Assembly (NCBI RefSeq): GCF_020536995.1 | Contig: NC_068360.1 | Span: forward strand, 17,568,278-17,632,277 | Origin: Dreissena polymorpha | Lineage: Eukaryota > Mollusca > Bivalvia > Myida > Dreissenidae | DNA length: 64,000 nt | Direction: 5' to 3' | Shown: positions 15,201 to 23,249 of the stretch, piece by piece | Position numbering within the stretch: position 1 is the first letter of the stretch | Layout of the letters: each line of letters opens with the position of its first letter | The notes under the pieces: model-generated | The model's input: the letters and a program-made list of their open reading frames with translations, nothing else | Database searches by the model: none | What the model was told of the DNA's origin: nothing | Made by a program: the position numbers and the translations under genes

Positions 15201-18200
15201 AATAGTAATCATTAGAGGCTAAAAAGATTGGTTTAGCTTGAAAGATAGCGTATTTTACCTCCGCAGCAAGTTGTGTATAGAGTGAACCCTTTAACACTTA
15301 TATTTGTATTTTGACGTATTTGATGTCCCTCAGAAAGTTGAATTTCATTAAAGACCTTTCTTTCTAGATTCAAGGTTAAAAGGCTTCATTTCCAACCCTT
15401 AAATACTGATGAGCAGCAAACAGCATCAAACCTGAAGAGATTGCGAGTTACTTGCAGGCTGTTCTGGTTTTATGCTGTTTGCACATATCCATTTTCACTT
15501 TGCTTTAAAATGGAAGAGGGTTAATAGAGGACATAGCTGGAAAGAGAGCTCAATGTACCCTTTCATCAAAGTGTGTAGAGGTTAAATGGAGGGTTAAGCT
15601 TGAAAGACAGCTCATTGTTCCCTTGTGTAGAGGGTTCAAAAATGGCAGTCCTTGTTCCCAGAAAAAGTTGCAGTCAGTTTAAATTTGGCCCAATTTAATT
15701 GCACAAAATAATTTGGAGTAAAATAATGTAATAATTAAATGAAGAAGTCATTAAACAGGAGCCATTTACTCTTGTAAAACTTTACTCAATTTTTCTTTCT
15801 CTGCAGGCGCCAAGGTTCGAGATCTATGACCTCCAATACCAGTGCCAGTACGTGGTGCGGGTGAGCGGTGTTACACGTAAAGGGGTACAGAGCAAGCCTG
15901 CCGAGGTCAAACTGCGAACCCCGGTCTGTGAGCGGATACAAGTGAAAGGGGACAGTCTGCCCCCTGAGTGCCCAAAACAGTCAGGTGAGGTGGTTAACTT
16001 GGGTATTTTATAATCAACTAGGTTTTCAAAAATGTGGAAAATCGTTGTTACTGCATTCGGTTATGGCAGATGGGAGGTAATATGGTGTCAAATGGGTGGT
16101 GTCCAGTCTGTAACTTAAGTTTGCTTGGACCAATCTTCATGAAACTTTTAATGAAGCTAGCTTGCAGGCTGTTCTGGTTTTATGCTGGTTGATTATAGCC
16201 ATTGGTATTAGTTTTCTTTTGAGTTGGGAAGGGTTAACTCTTTCAGTGCTGGAACCGAATTTTGAAGGCCTTTGCAAACAGTTTCGATCCAGATGAGACA
16301 CCACAGAACGTGGCTTCTCATCAGGATCCAAACTGTTTGCTATTCTGATAGTATTCTTTGAAAAAAAATCGAAGAAAATGCTAATTTTAGAAATTCAGCA
16401 GACAACATTTTAGCAGACGACAAATTTCCCAGCATGCAAAGGGTTAATCCAGTATTTTGTTATGTACCACAGTTCTGCAGTTGCCAAAGACGCCAAGGGA
16501 GGTGAGCGCGAAGATTCTTCACAACAACTGTAGCATCGACATACAGCTCCGATGGAAACATCCTCCGTCTGATGCCCCCATAGGTAAGTTGATATTGACT
16601 TCATGATATCGACTGATTTTAACCCTTTTCCACTCAGAAGCAAAGTGAAAATGGCTATGTGCAAACTGCATAAAACCAGAACATCCTGCGAGTTACTTGC
16701 AGTCTGTTCAGGTTTTATGCTGTCTGCTGCTCATCAGGAACTAAGGGTTGGAAATGAAGCCTTTAAAACTTGAATCTAGTAAGAAAGGTCTTCAATTAAA
16801 TATAACTTTTTAAGAGATTACAAACACATGAAAATTTATATCTAAGTGGTAAAGGGTTCATGTGCTGACAGCCTACTTTTGATGTCAACATTTTGGGAAT
16901 ATGGCCTAAGATAACCTTGCCATTGGGAATTATAATGCCATTTTACTTTGAATTGTGTAAAATGAAAATAGTTAGTTATCACATTTGAATACTTGTTCTC
17001 AAACTTGAATACACTGTAATAAAGTTAACAAATGTGAAAAACAACATATCAGTAAAAGTTGTTGTTACTTTTGGATGTCTTTATTTCTAGCACAAGGTCG
17101 AATGACAATTCAAGTTTTTGTCTAAATAATAATAATAAAGACAAATATGCTTTGAAAAAGCGTATTTCAATAGTTTTGAAAGTGTCAGGAAATCTGTCCT
17201 TAAAAAACTATAGAATGCGATGGTATGATTGTTCCAGTGGGCTGAACTCATAGTATGTATGTAAAAAAAAGAAAATATATTGTAAAATATGTATACCTCT
17301 TATTTCAGGTACTGAGCATGCTATATATAGTGTGTGAGCTGGTCTGTGTGTTTGTGTTGCTTGTAACTTAAATTATAGCTATTGTTTTGAGGAACTGAAT
17401 TCTGCATTTTAATGTCCAATTTATCTCACTTGTGTTTGAAGAGAATAAACCAGTTTAGCGCCCTTGTGTGTACAGAGCACTATGTGACCGAAAATGATAT
17501 GACATATAGTTGCAAGGGACTTTATTCTGTATTGTGTATTTCTGTGTATTATGTCCCTTGCATTTACAGAGCACTTTGTGATGCATATAAGATCACAGAT
17601 GGTGTCAAGAAACTGAACTCTTTTATGTTTTTCCTGTTTATCTCCCTTGTGTTTAAAGAGCATTATGTGATAGATTATGAGATGACAGATGGTTTCAAGA
17701 GACTTAACTCTGTATTGTATTTCCTGTTTATCTCCCTTGTGTTTACAAAGCCTTGTGGGATAGATTATGAGATGACAGATGGTTTCAAGAGACTTAATTA
17801 TGTATTGCATTTCCTGTTTGTGCTTAAAGAGAACTATGGGATAGATTATGAGAGGAAACATTGTTTCAAGGGATTGAATTCTGCCTTGTAGTTCATGTTT
17901 GTCTCCCTTATGTTTATAGAGAACCATGTGATAGAATATGAGATGACAGATGGTTTCAAGAGACTTAACTCTGTATTGTATATCCTGTTTATATCCCTTG
18001 TGTTTACAGAAAATTATGTAATAGATCATGAGATTAGAAAATGTTTCAAGGGAATGAACTCTGTCTTATATTTCATGTTTGTCTCCCTTATGTTCACAGA
18101 GAACTATGTGATAGAATATGAGATGACAGATGGTTTCAAGGGAGTCGTGCCTCATACTGAAGCCACTGTATATAAACGCAAACCTATAGAGATAAGGATC

Positions 18201-20041
18201 ACAAAGGTACGAGAAATGCGTTGATAATTGATGTGTGATTTGGCATTATCAGATTATCATTATTATCAATTTATCACATTGTTTTGTTAGTTGATGACCT
18301 TCAATGTGATTTTCTTTCCACACATACTGCATGTTAAAATCTGGCAAACACTATTGGCAGTTCATTAATGTTTTTACAAGACTATGTGCAGCTTGCATAT
18401 GTTTCTCGGATACAGTTTCCACCATGCATGCAGAGATTCTTTACTTGATTCAAACACAAGCTTCGGTTGAATGATGATCTTTCTTAAAATACATTAAGTA
18501 CTGGCTCTACACAGCTCATAAACAGTTCATATACAGAAGAGTATCCCAATGTGATATGTTTCACAACTGCAAAGATATCAATCGGGATTGCCCTCAGAAT
18601 GGGTGGAATCAAGGTCACTGTAACTAAAAATAGTAACATTGAAAGATAGTAATGAAGTTTCTACTCATTTACTTTCACCCTTTTCCATTTCGAAGCAAAG
18701 CAAAATGGCTATATGCAACCAGCATAAAACCAGAACATCGTGCAAGTTACTTGTAGGCGTCTCATCAGGATCCAAACTGTTTGCTATTATTATAGTATTC
18801 TTTGGAAAAAAAATGAAGAAAATGCTAATTTTAGAAATTCAGCAGACGACATTTTAGCAGACAACAAATTTCCCAGCATGCAAAGGGTTAACAAAATAAA
18901 TGTTCGTAAATTATACATTTTTATTATTCCCAGGTCCGGCAGCACACTTTACACAACCTCACCCAGGAGGAGGTGTACCTTATCAAGCTCCGGGCCGTGT
19001 CCCGGGTGGGAGCAGGGGAACCGACCATCGTAGAGGTGTCTCCCAGAATTCAGCAGTGTGGATCGGAGAAAGATGGAGGTACAATTTTGGAGGCATTGAG
19101 CATCGCATTTGTCTGTTAATCAATATGTTTCAAAAATTTTGTTTTGAAATATTTTTTTGCACACTGTTGAATATAAAGGGAATTAGTTTTTATGAAGTCA
19201 GTGTCTGTGACATGTTTCTAGTTTGTTTCATTTTAAGTGAATATTTCCTGCTGGAAGGCCATTAACTCCAAATTGGCCCAATCTAGGGAGGAATTCTGAT
19301 TTTAAGTGACTGACTTCCAAATTTACATAGTTAACATAATCTTGTCATTAATAACTATGATAATAATTGACAAAACAACCCTTTTAACTTGTCCATATAT
19401 TGAAGGATTTTAAAATAATAGGGCTAAAATGTGTATCTTTTTGAGAAGTTGTAGAACGCACAAGATTCAATGTCATACATTGTGATCAAAGGTCAAATAT
19501 TGAATTAAATTTTAAAAGAATGGCCTAGTGTCCATTCTCAAACTTCCACGTGCATTGATTAAGTTTGATTCAGCACAGTGTTTTACACATGAGCTGCTAG
19601 TTAACAACTTTTAGGTCATAATGACATACTTAGAGGTTTGACGTCTGATGCAGCAGTTATTGTATAAGGTTTATGTTTGTGTGAAAGTACATGCAGTTCA
19701 AGAAGGTAAAGTAGTTTCCTTTAATGGAGACAATAAGTGATTTCTTCTTTCCAATTTATATTCATTTATTCTCCTTTATTACAGAACCGCCTGATTTGAG
19801 GTCCACCATTGCACCGACAACAGTATTGAAATCTACAGAACTTAGCTCAACAGTGGACATTACTACTGTCTCTTTAGAAACTGTTACTAAATATAGAATA
19901 TCTAAAAATAGCACTGACGTTTATAGGACTACGCAATATTCTAGTACTCAAATAACCGTCTCAAATGTGGTGCATGTAGGTATTTACAAGACAGTGTATT
20001 ATATGTTTTATTTCTTTTATATGCTGTTTACCAAATCCTGA
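166..20041 (+). CDS. ANOS1: anosmin-1, 3' part of the gene (12 exons, FN3-2 to C-terminus)
   Basis: Anosmin-1 is a secreted extracellular-matrix glycoprotein that binds heparan sulfate and FGF receptor and guides axons and migrating cells. Exons read here: 166-293, 3578-3655, 5529-5585, 6283-6376, 10196-10255, 14041-14159, 15068-15163, 15807-15984, 16473-16583, 18100-18206, 18934-19078, 19785-20041. All intron phases agree and the joined frame gives about 475 residues after a split first codon. Three FN3 repeats are visible: exons 1-4, exons 6-8 and exons 9-11. The middle one keeps the unusual cysteines of vertebrate anosmin FN3-3 (FWFPQSCEHG, LQYQCQYVV, then paired C in VCERIQ and PPECPK), which I recall aligning with human FPEACAHN, LSFSCKYKV and the CSALK...VGC pair. 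The WAP domain, Cys-box and FN3-1 must lie left of the window. The tail is Ser/Thr-rich. Family assignment is from remembered human sequence, not a search, but the order and cysteine pattern are specific. Confidence 0.88.
448..750. repeat. 32-bp minisatellite, about 9 copies
   Basis: The unit contains aaatgaaaaatccagtca followed by aggcaatatatt. Copies differ mainly at c/t in the ttctaaatg part and by one single-base insertion. Confidence 0.93.
760..985. repeat. 35-bp minisatellite, about 6 copies
   Basis: The unit is built from gcctgtgcagactgtcc plus tttaagcacatgcatta. It is derived from the stem of the family C element in which it sits. Confidence 0.92.
1464..1675 (-). mobile_element. family A MITE (TTAA-flanked, hairpin core)
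   Basis: An element of about 212 bp with ends TTAACYCTT / AAAGGGTTAA and a central perfect stem, gagacgccac agaa gtggcgtctc, flanked by the inverted arms aaacagtttggatcc. TTAA at both ends suggests piggyBac-type targeting. Complete copy. Confidence 0.8.
2313..2555 (+). mobile_element. family B MITE
   Basis: An element of about 240 bp starting ttaaaccct.taccatttaga and ending gtgggaaagggttaa. The interior includes ggcttcatttccaaccc and ctgttctggttttatgctg. TTAA at the ends, as in family A, but a different interior. Confidence 0.78.
2765..2978 (+). mobile_element. family A MITE
   Basis: Complete copy, forward orientation, with the gacgccac-ttctgtggcgtc hairpin core. Confidence 0.8.
3353..3532. 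repeat. family C element, diverged
   Basis: gggcttaatgc at the left, gcacatgcattaagcccc at the right, with a gattagcctgtgcaaact stem between. Confidence 0.6.
3578..3655 (+). CDS. ANOS1: anosmin exon: FN3-2 middle
   Basis: Acceptor tctacag, donor gtaggt; phase 0 at both ends, 26 codons (LTWSERLTQASPV...VLEKTLPG). It continues the C strand of FN3-2. Confidence 0.85.
3727..3961 (+). mobile_element. family B MITE
   Basis: Same body as the 2313 copy (cgcatttgtagtccctta, ggcttcatttccaaccct). It abuts a family C copy on its right. Confidence 0.75.
3955..4390. repeat. family C element expanded by a 28-bp array
   Basis: The left half reads atgcataaagtgttttccca and the right end acgcacatgcattt...ctcagaacacg. 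The centre is the array at 4128-4350. Confidence 0.65.
4128..4350. repeat. 28-bp minisatellite, about 8 copies
   Basis: The unit is caggtcctatttgggatgac plus ccttgacg. Single-base variants (atgg/ttgg, gatg/gacg) alternate between copies. Confidence 0.92.
4542..4992 (+). repeat. family D element (gatcgggggt... aaggtcaaggtcatcc)
   Basis: Begins at a small hairpin (cccccggatcgaatgatcggggg) and a gtctgtctgt run, then two tandem cores containing atatttggcatgcatgtg, ctcatggagc and aaggtcaaaggtcaaat. It ends gcacatctcttgttt. A dispersed non-autonomous element seen at least eight times here. Confidence 0.75.
5100..5400. other. intron, no feature seen
   Basis: AT-rich intron sequence before exon 5529. 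I see no repeat family or ORF to support. Confidence 0.5.
5529..5585 (+). CDS. ANOS1: anosmin exon: FN3-2, with GC donor
   Basis: Acceptor ttctttcag. It encodes FKLDKLKPGTTYHIQ, the classic FN3 L-x-P-x-T-x-Y signature. The next exon needs phase 0 at this point, and only a GC donor (gcaagt) fits. Reading on through the intron would give an unrelated peptide. Confidence 0.85.
5755..6180. repeat. diverged tandem 'aggtcaaaggtcaaggtca' sequence
   Basis: Several loosely similar units of about 120 bp, each ending with gaggtcaaaggtcaaggtc-like text followed by a stretch such as aatgcc or gaatgcttt. Typical of the 'ggtcaaggtca' dispersed repeats in this window. Confidence 0.5.
6283..6376 (+). CDS. 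ANOS1: anosmin exon: end of FN3-2
   Basis: Acceptor gttgttacag, donor gtatgt. It enters in phase 0 and leaves in phase 1. It encodes IEALIRHGNRELISNRA and the end of the FN3-2 sheet. Confidence 0.85.
6723..6950. repeat. family C element
   Basis: gctctgtgaaaaggggga at the left and ccccttttcacagagcac at the right form the terminal inverted repeat. Inner arms: agcctgttgcagtctacac and ggctaatcaggg. Confidence 0.75.
7140..7240. repeat. family C fragment
   Basis: tgtcatcccagataagtctg ... cagtctaattggggatgacg, one hairpin of the element. Confidence 0.55.
7265..8660. repeat. family E tandem repeat ('tctagaggccacattt'), about 7 units
   Basis: Units of 155-175 bp containing aacactctagaggccacat, cttcatgaaacttggtcaga, atatcttggatgagttcgaa and gccaggggg cggggcattttt. 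The array is bounded by ggtgagcttttgtgatcgcc on the left and ctcaggtgagcgactttggg on the right, an inverted pair suggesting the mobile unit's ends. Second and third copies are at 58755 and 60040. Confidence 0.85.
8661..8839 (+). mobile_element. family B MITE, 5' truncated
   Basis: Begins at cgcatttgtagtccctta inside the body and runs to gagaaagggttaa. The left terminus is missing where it meets the family E array. Confidence 0.65.
9008..9240. repeat. family C element
   Basis: Left aactggcttaatgcatgtgc, right atgcttatagccatgttttt, with the gcctgtgcagtcaacacagg stem. Moderately diverged. Confidence 0.7.
9240..10190. other. intron, AT-rich, no supported feature
   Basis: No exon with matching borders and no recognisable repeat copy between the family C element and exon 10196. 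The ORFs here are short and uninformative. Confidence 0.45.
10196..10255 (+). CDS. ANOS1: anosmin exon: linker between FN3-2 and FN3-3
   Basis: Acceptor caacttgtag, donor gtaaca; phase 1 to phase 1, 60 bases. It encodes DATNFFVTGPLATFVDDKYK, corresponding to the variable linker that in human anosmin is basic and lies before FN3-3. Confidence 0.75.
10768..11005. repeat. family C element
   Basis: gccctgttctgtgaaaag at the left, then tgttgtcccagattagcctg and ggctaatcagggaagacgc arms, then gcacaaattaagcccacatt at the right. Confidence 0.72.
11775..11953. repeat. short inverted-repeat element
   Basis: Arms aattgaccagtcgcca (11780) and tggcgagtggtcaatt (11933-11948) are inverse copies about 150 bp apart. 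No clear target duplication was seen. Confidence 0.45.
12515..12935 (+). repeat. family D element
   Basis: Starts at the hairpin gtcccccaccactataata-gtgggggac, then ttgccctgtctgttggttt, two cores with tttggcatgcatgtg, and ends ggggacatagtgtttcac...acacatcacctgttt. Confidence 0.78.
14041..14159 (+). CDS. ANOS1: anosmin exon: start of FN3-3
   Basis: Acceptor gtattttcag, donor gtaagt; phase 1 to phase 0. The peptide includes NLEVLDGIPYFDKGSLKAQ and QWS, resembling the human start of FN3-3 (LEVGAPFYQDGQLQVKVYW from memory). Confidence 0.86.
14213..14420. repeat. family C element, diverged
   Basis: Left ggaaaactgggcataatgca, right aggcacatgcattacaccca. Confidence 0.65.
15068..15163 (+). CDS. ANOS1: anosmin exon: FN3-3 middle, tandem acceptor
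   Basis: The intron ends ttcagag. The first AG (15065) would put a TGA six codons in, so the second AG (15067) is the working acceptor. The peptide FLIFWFPQSCEHGSPVS carries the diagnostic FN3-3 cysteine. Donor gtaagt, phase 0 to 0. Confidence 0.86.
15284..15524 (+). mobile_element. family B MITE
   Basis: aaccctttaacacttatatt at the left and tggaagagggttaa at the right, with the standard body between. It lies in the intron between exons 15163 and 15807. Confidence 0.75.
15807..15984 (+). CDS. ANOS1: anosmin exon: end of FN3-3 and Cys pair
   Basis: Acceptor tttctctgcag, donor gtgagg; phase 0 to 1. It encodes IYDLQYQCQYVVRVSGV, then the two cysteines VCERIQVKGDSLPPEC that separate FN3-3 from FN3-4 in the family. 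Higher GC content than its surroundings. Confidence 0.88.
16146..16237 (+). mobile_element. family B MITE fragment joined to a family A copy
   Basis: The right third of family B (ttgcaggctgttctggtttt to gggaagggttaa). Its terminal TTAA is shared with the left end of the family A copy at 16234. Confidence 0.65.
16234..16447 (-). mobile_element. family A MITE
   Basis: Complete reverse-oriented copy. It ends 25 bases before the anosmin exon at 16473, i.e. within the acceptor region of that intron. Confidence 0.78.
16473..16583 (+). CDS. ANOS1: anosmin exon: start of FN3-4
   Basis: Acceptor taccacag, donor gtaagt; phase 1 to 1. It encodes LPKTPREVSAKILHNN and IQLRWKHPPSDAPI. It sits 25 bases after a TTAA-flanked MITE copy and just before another one, so both introns' edges are close to insertions. 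Confidence 0.86.
16619..16858 (-). mobile_element. family B MITE
   Basis: Complete reverse copy (taacccttttccactcagaa to ctaagtggtaaagggtt), 35 bases after the exon ending at 16583. Confidence 0.76.
17380..18150 (+). repeat. 90-bp tandem array made from an anosmin intron-exon border
   Basis: About eight units, period near 90. Each holds a tail like cctgtttatctcccttgtgt, an acceptor-like tttacag, and the exon start gag-aactatgtgatagaa-tatgagatgac. Units begin near 17474, 17566, 17651, 17741, 17823, 17911, 18001 and 18092. The last is the real exon 18100-18206. Because 90 is a multiple of three, long chance frames run through it on both strands. Confidence 0.9.
18100..18206 (+). CDS. ANOS1: anosmin exon: FN3-4 middle, last copy of a 90-bp array
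   Basis: Acceptor tgttcacag, donor gtacga; phase 1 to 0. It encodes NYVIEYEMTDGFKGVVP and runs on to KPIEIRITK, the C/C' strands of FN3-4. The first ~40 bases and the preceding intron are the final unit of the tandem array 17380-18150. The coding continuation (VVPHTEATVYKR) is unique to this unit, so this is taken as the functional exon. Confidence 0.85.
18676..18891 (-). mobile_element. chimeric MITE: family B half joined to family A half
   Basis: 18676-18755 is the left part of family B (caccctttt ccatttcgaag...), and 18756-18891 is the right half of family A, starting exactly inside the hairpin core (ggcgtctcatcagg) and ending aaagggttaa. Confidence 0.7.
18934..19078 (+). CDS. ANOS1: anosmin exon: end of FN3-4
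   Basis: Acceptor tattcccag, donor gtacaa; phase 0 to 1. It encodes LHNLTQEEVYLIKLRAVS and GAGEPTIVEVSPRI, matching the F/G strands of FN3-4 (human [21 protein letters not shown] from memory). Confidence 0.87.
19785..20041 (+). CDS. ANOS1: anosmin last exon: Ser/Thr-rich tail and stop
   Basis: Acceptor tttattacag, phase 1. It opens EPPDLRSTIAPTT and continues as a Ser/Thr-rich tail with an N-glycosylation sequon (NST). It ends in about 20 hydrophobic, Tyr/Phe-rich residues before TGA. A possible donor (gtaggt at 19976) lies just before the hydrophobic stretch, so the last 22 residues could instead be intron read-through, with a further exon not recognised downstream. Confidence 0.7.
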
Positions 20042-20737
20042 CACATGTTTTTAAGTAACAAAAATATGTAAATAAGTTTTATATAAATCAATGTTGAGCA
20101 TGCAATTGATAACATTTTCCATCCATGAACTAAAGATTCTGTCCATGGAGAGTCCTGTATGTAACAAGATTACAATTATTGTCAAAAGTATGCTTTGTTT
20201 TGCTCTGTCTCAGTTCATGAGCATTTATTACCGTGGAGATGTATACAGCAATTGTTATCATGCACTTTGATATTGTACCATGTACATAACTATATATGTA
20301 TGTACTCCTCACAATAACTACACAGTCACTATGTTTGCAATATTTACGCATTTCTGTGTTTGTTTTATGTTTATGACATGTTAACTTTTGTGGTTTCTGT
20401 AAATGTCAAACTATTCTAACTCTTTTTTTTGTGTTGGAAACTGGAATATTTCTGTCTAGGTATAATTTCAAACAGTAAAAGAACTGCTTTTTATTTTATT
20501 CTCTTGTCCATAATTTATAAAGGAAAGCAATTTCTTGTTTGTAGTTTTTAGTTATAGACAGTATTTATTGTATAATTTGCATTTTAGGGCGTTCTTTAAT
20601 ACTTGTGTCTGTAGTTTTGTTACAGTTAATGCCATATTTTAAAATTGCATGCGTAGACATTGTTCTATTTTATTTTAACAAAATCTTTCCAATGTAAAAA
20701 CCGATACAGTTTCTGAAAGTTTAAATTTTAATGATAC

Positions 20738-20743
20738 AATAAA
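20738..20743 (+). promoter_or_regulatory. possible polyadenylation signal of the anosmin gene
   Basis: AATAAA, about 700 bases after the stop, in AT-rich 3' sequence. The window has many AT-rich hexamers, so this is only a candidate. Confidence 0.3.
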
Positions 20744-20799
20744 ATAATACTCATTGTACTTATGTCATTAACAAAGTCTTTTCTCTCTTGTTACCTTTT

Positions 20800-21240
20800 T
20801 CTCACATTGCCAACAAATTTAAACAGCAATTATCATTGTTGTTCATTTATTTATCAATTAATTGCTACTGTATTTTGTAAATACAATTTGTAAATATTTG
20901 TGTATACATTGTACATACTAACAGCAATTCTAGTTCAAGTCTGGTTATTTGCCATTGTATAATAGACATCAGGGATGTGATGTGCTAAAACTGAAAGAGT
21001 AATGTCTCTTCATGAAGAGTTGTCTCTCTTGAAAATGTGCCAAAGATATTGCTACACACAAGTTGTTGAAGATTTTTTTTATTTGATGTTCCTTTAAGGT
21101 TACACCTTGTAATGCTTTGCCAGTTCAATTATGTATGCCTTATGCTTAGTTTACTAGAAAGTTAATAATTATGAAAGTTGTATTGTTCTCCACTAGCCAT
21201 ATGGCTACATGTATACTTAATGCTATATATCGCTATGAAA
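20800..21240. other. intergenic, AT-rich, nothing recognised
   Basis: Sequence after the anosmin 3' end with no ORF, repeat family or RNA signature that I can support. Confidence 0.45.
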
Positions 21241-21307
21241 TGCTCTCTAGCAAAACCAGGCTGAATACATGTGGGTAAACTATTTTCTAAGATTAGCCTG
21301 TGCAGTC

Positions 21308-21432
21308 CTCACACGCAAATCAGGGATGAAACTTTCGTCCTCACACGCAAATCAGGGATGAAACTTTCGTCCTCACACGCAAATCAGGGATGAAACTTTT
21401 GTCCTCACACGCAAATCAGGGATGAAACTTTC
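21308..21432. repeat. 32-bp minisatellite, 4 copies
   Basis: Unit cctcacacgcaaatcagg plus gatgaaactttcgt; three near-identical copies and a final variant. It arose from the family C arm. Confidence 0.9.
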
Positions 21433-21469
21433 TACTTTCATGGATTTTGTGTATTAAAAGAAGTATCTT

Positions 21470-21589
21470 TTAACTCTTTACCACTTATATACATATTTTG
21501 ACAGCCTGTGAGTTTCTTGCAGGCTGTTCTGGTTTTATGCTGGTTGCACAAGCTATATTTACTTTGCTTCTGAGTAGGAAAGGGTTTAA
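21470..21589 (+). mobile_element. family B MITE with internal deletion
   Basis: Left ttaactctttaccacttata joins directly to cttgcaggctgttctggtt and ends gaaagggttta. The middle ~110 bp are missing. Confidence 0.65.
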
Positions 21590-21665
21590 CAAAATCTTGT
21601 GTTGTCCGTGATTGAACTGTACGGACTACACAGGCTAATCTTGGAGAACACTTTATGCACATGCA

Positions 21666-21879
21666 TTAACCCTTTGCATGCTGGGAAATTTGTCGTCTGC
21701 TAAAATGTCGTCTGCTGAATTTCTAAAATTAGCGTTTTCTTCGATTTTTTTTCAAAAAATACTACCAGAATAGCAAACAGTTTGGATCCTGATGAGACGC
21801 CACGTTCTGTGGCGTCTCATCTGGATCCAAATTGTTTGCAAAGGCCTTTAAAATTCGATTCCCGCACTGAAAGGGTTAA
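21666..21879 (+). mobile_element. family A MITE
   Basis: Complete forward copy, TTAA at both ends, nested next to the end of a family C element. Confidence 0.8.
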
Positions 21880-22082
21880 GCCGGTTTCCCAGAGACTGAC
21901 TCATGTCATATGTAATTATAGCGATTGTTTTGTATCAAAACATGTTTATTAACCAATGCAATAGTTGCATATGACGGCTTATGAAAATAAGTTTATCTAG
22001 ATTGTTTACAGGAGATTACATACCATGTATATGTAATGATACTAGATTCTAATCTGCAACTACAGTGCTAAATGTTTATATG

Positions 22083-22375
22083 GGGTGCGATCTGTGAAAA
22101 GGGGTTATAATGCATGTGCATAAAGTGTTTTCTCAGATTAGCCTGTGCAGCCTGAATTTTATGTTCAAAGGAAGACAGTTCTTGATGAAAATTCAGTTAA
22201 GCCAAAAAGTGTTGTCCCTGATTAGCCTGTGCAGACTGCATTTTATGTTCAAAGGAAGACTGTTCTTGATGAAAATTCAGTGTAGCCAAAAAGTGTCATC
22301 CCTGATTACACTACAATCTGGGACGACACTTTATGCGCATGCATTAAACCCCTTTTTTACAGAGCAAAGCTCATA
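22083..22375. repeat. family C element with duplicated arm
   Basis: gcgatctgtgaaaaggggtt left, accccttttttacagagc right. The inner block attttatgttcaaaggaaga occurs twice. Confidence 0.72.
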
Positions 22376-22532
22376 TAAGTAAATTTGAGACAAGATTGGA
22401 CTATTTAATATGCTATGTATTTCTATGTATGAATGGGAGCTTAACAAAAAGTACTCATACACAAGTGTTTGCTTGATTTTATTGAATGATTAATGTTACA
22501 TGTATACCCAGTTTTGAAATATTTTCATTTTT

Positions 22533-23245
22533 ATGCCCCCCTTCGAAAAAGAGGGGGTATATTGTTTTGCTCATGTCGGTCCGTATGTCCATATGTCTGT
22601 CCACCAGATGGTTTCCGGATGATAACTCAAGAATGCTTATGCCTAGGATCATGAATCTTCATAGGTACATTGATCATGTCTGGCAGATGACCCCTATTGA
22701 TTTTCAGGTCACTAGGTCAAAGGTCAAGGTCATGGTGACCCGAAATAGTAAAATGGTTTCCGGATGATAACTCAAGAACGCTTACCTGTATGCACAGGAT
22801 CATGAAACTTCATAGGTACATTGATCTTGACTCGCAGATGACCCCTATTGATTTTCAGGTCACTAGGTCAAAGGTCAAGGTCACGGTGAACCGAAATAGC
22901 AAAATGGTTTCCGGATGATAACTCAAGAACCCTTAAGCTTAGGATCCTGAAACTTCATAGGTACATTGATCATGACTCGCAGAAGACCCCTATTGACTTT
23001 CAGGTCACTAGGTCAAAGGTCACGGTGACTTGACACATTAAAATGGTTTCCGGATGATAACACAAGAAAGCTTACGCCTAGGATCATGAAACTTCATAGG
23101 TACATTGATCATGACTCGCAGTTGACCCTTATTGATTTTCAGCTCACTAGGTCAAAGTTCAAGTTCACAGTGCCAAAAAACGTATCCACAGAATGGCTGC
23201 CATTACAACTGACAGCCCATATGGGGGGGGGGCATGCATGTTTTA
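22533..23245 (+). repeat. 'gcccccttcgaaaaagaggggg' element with 145-bp tandem core
   Basis: Opens with the hairpin ccccccttcgaaaaagaggggg and a gtccgtatgtcc run, then about four units of ~145 bp (22605-23185), each with atggtttccggatgataact, cttcataggtacattgatca and caggtcactaggtcaaaggt. It ends at a G run and aaacagcc. Confidence 0.82.
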
Positions 23246-23249
23246 CAAA

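Larger units (their letters stand above)
21240..21665. repeat. family C element interrupted by a minisatellite and a family B remnant
   Basis: Left end caggctgaatacatgtgggt, right end ttatgcacatgcattaacc. Between them are the 32-bp array 21308-21432 and a shortened family B copy (21470-21589). Confidence 0.6.

Noticed and set aside
17421-18029. 202-codon open frame on the minus strand across the 90-bp array
   Set aside because: Repetition with a period divisible by three explains the length. The plus strand is also open, and only the last unit continues into a recognised exon.
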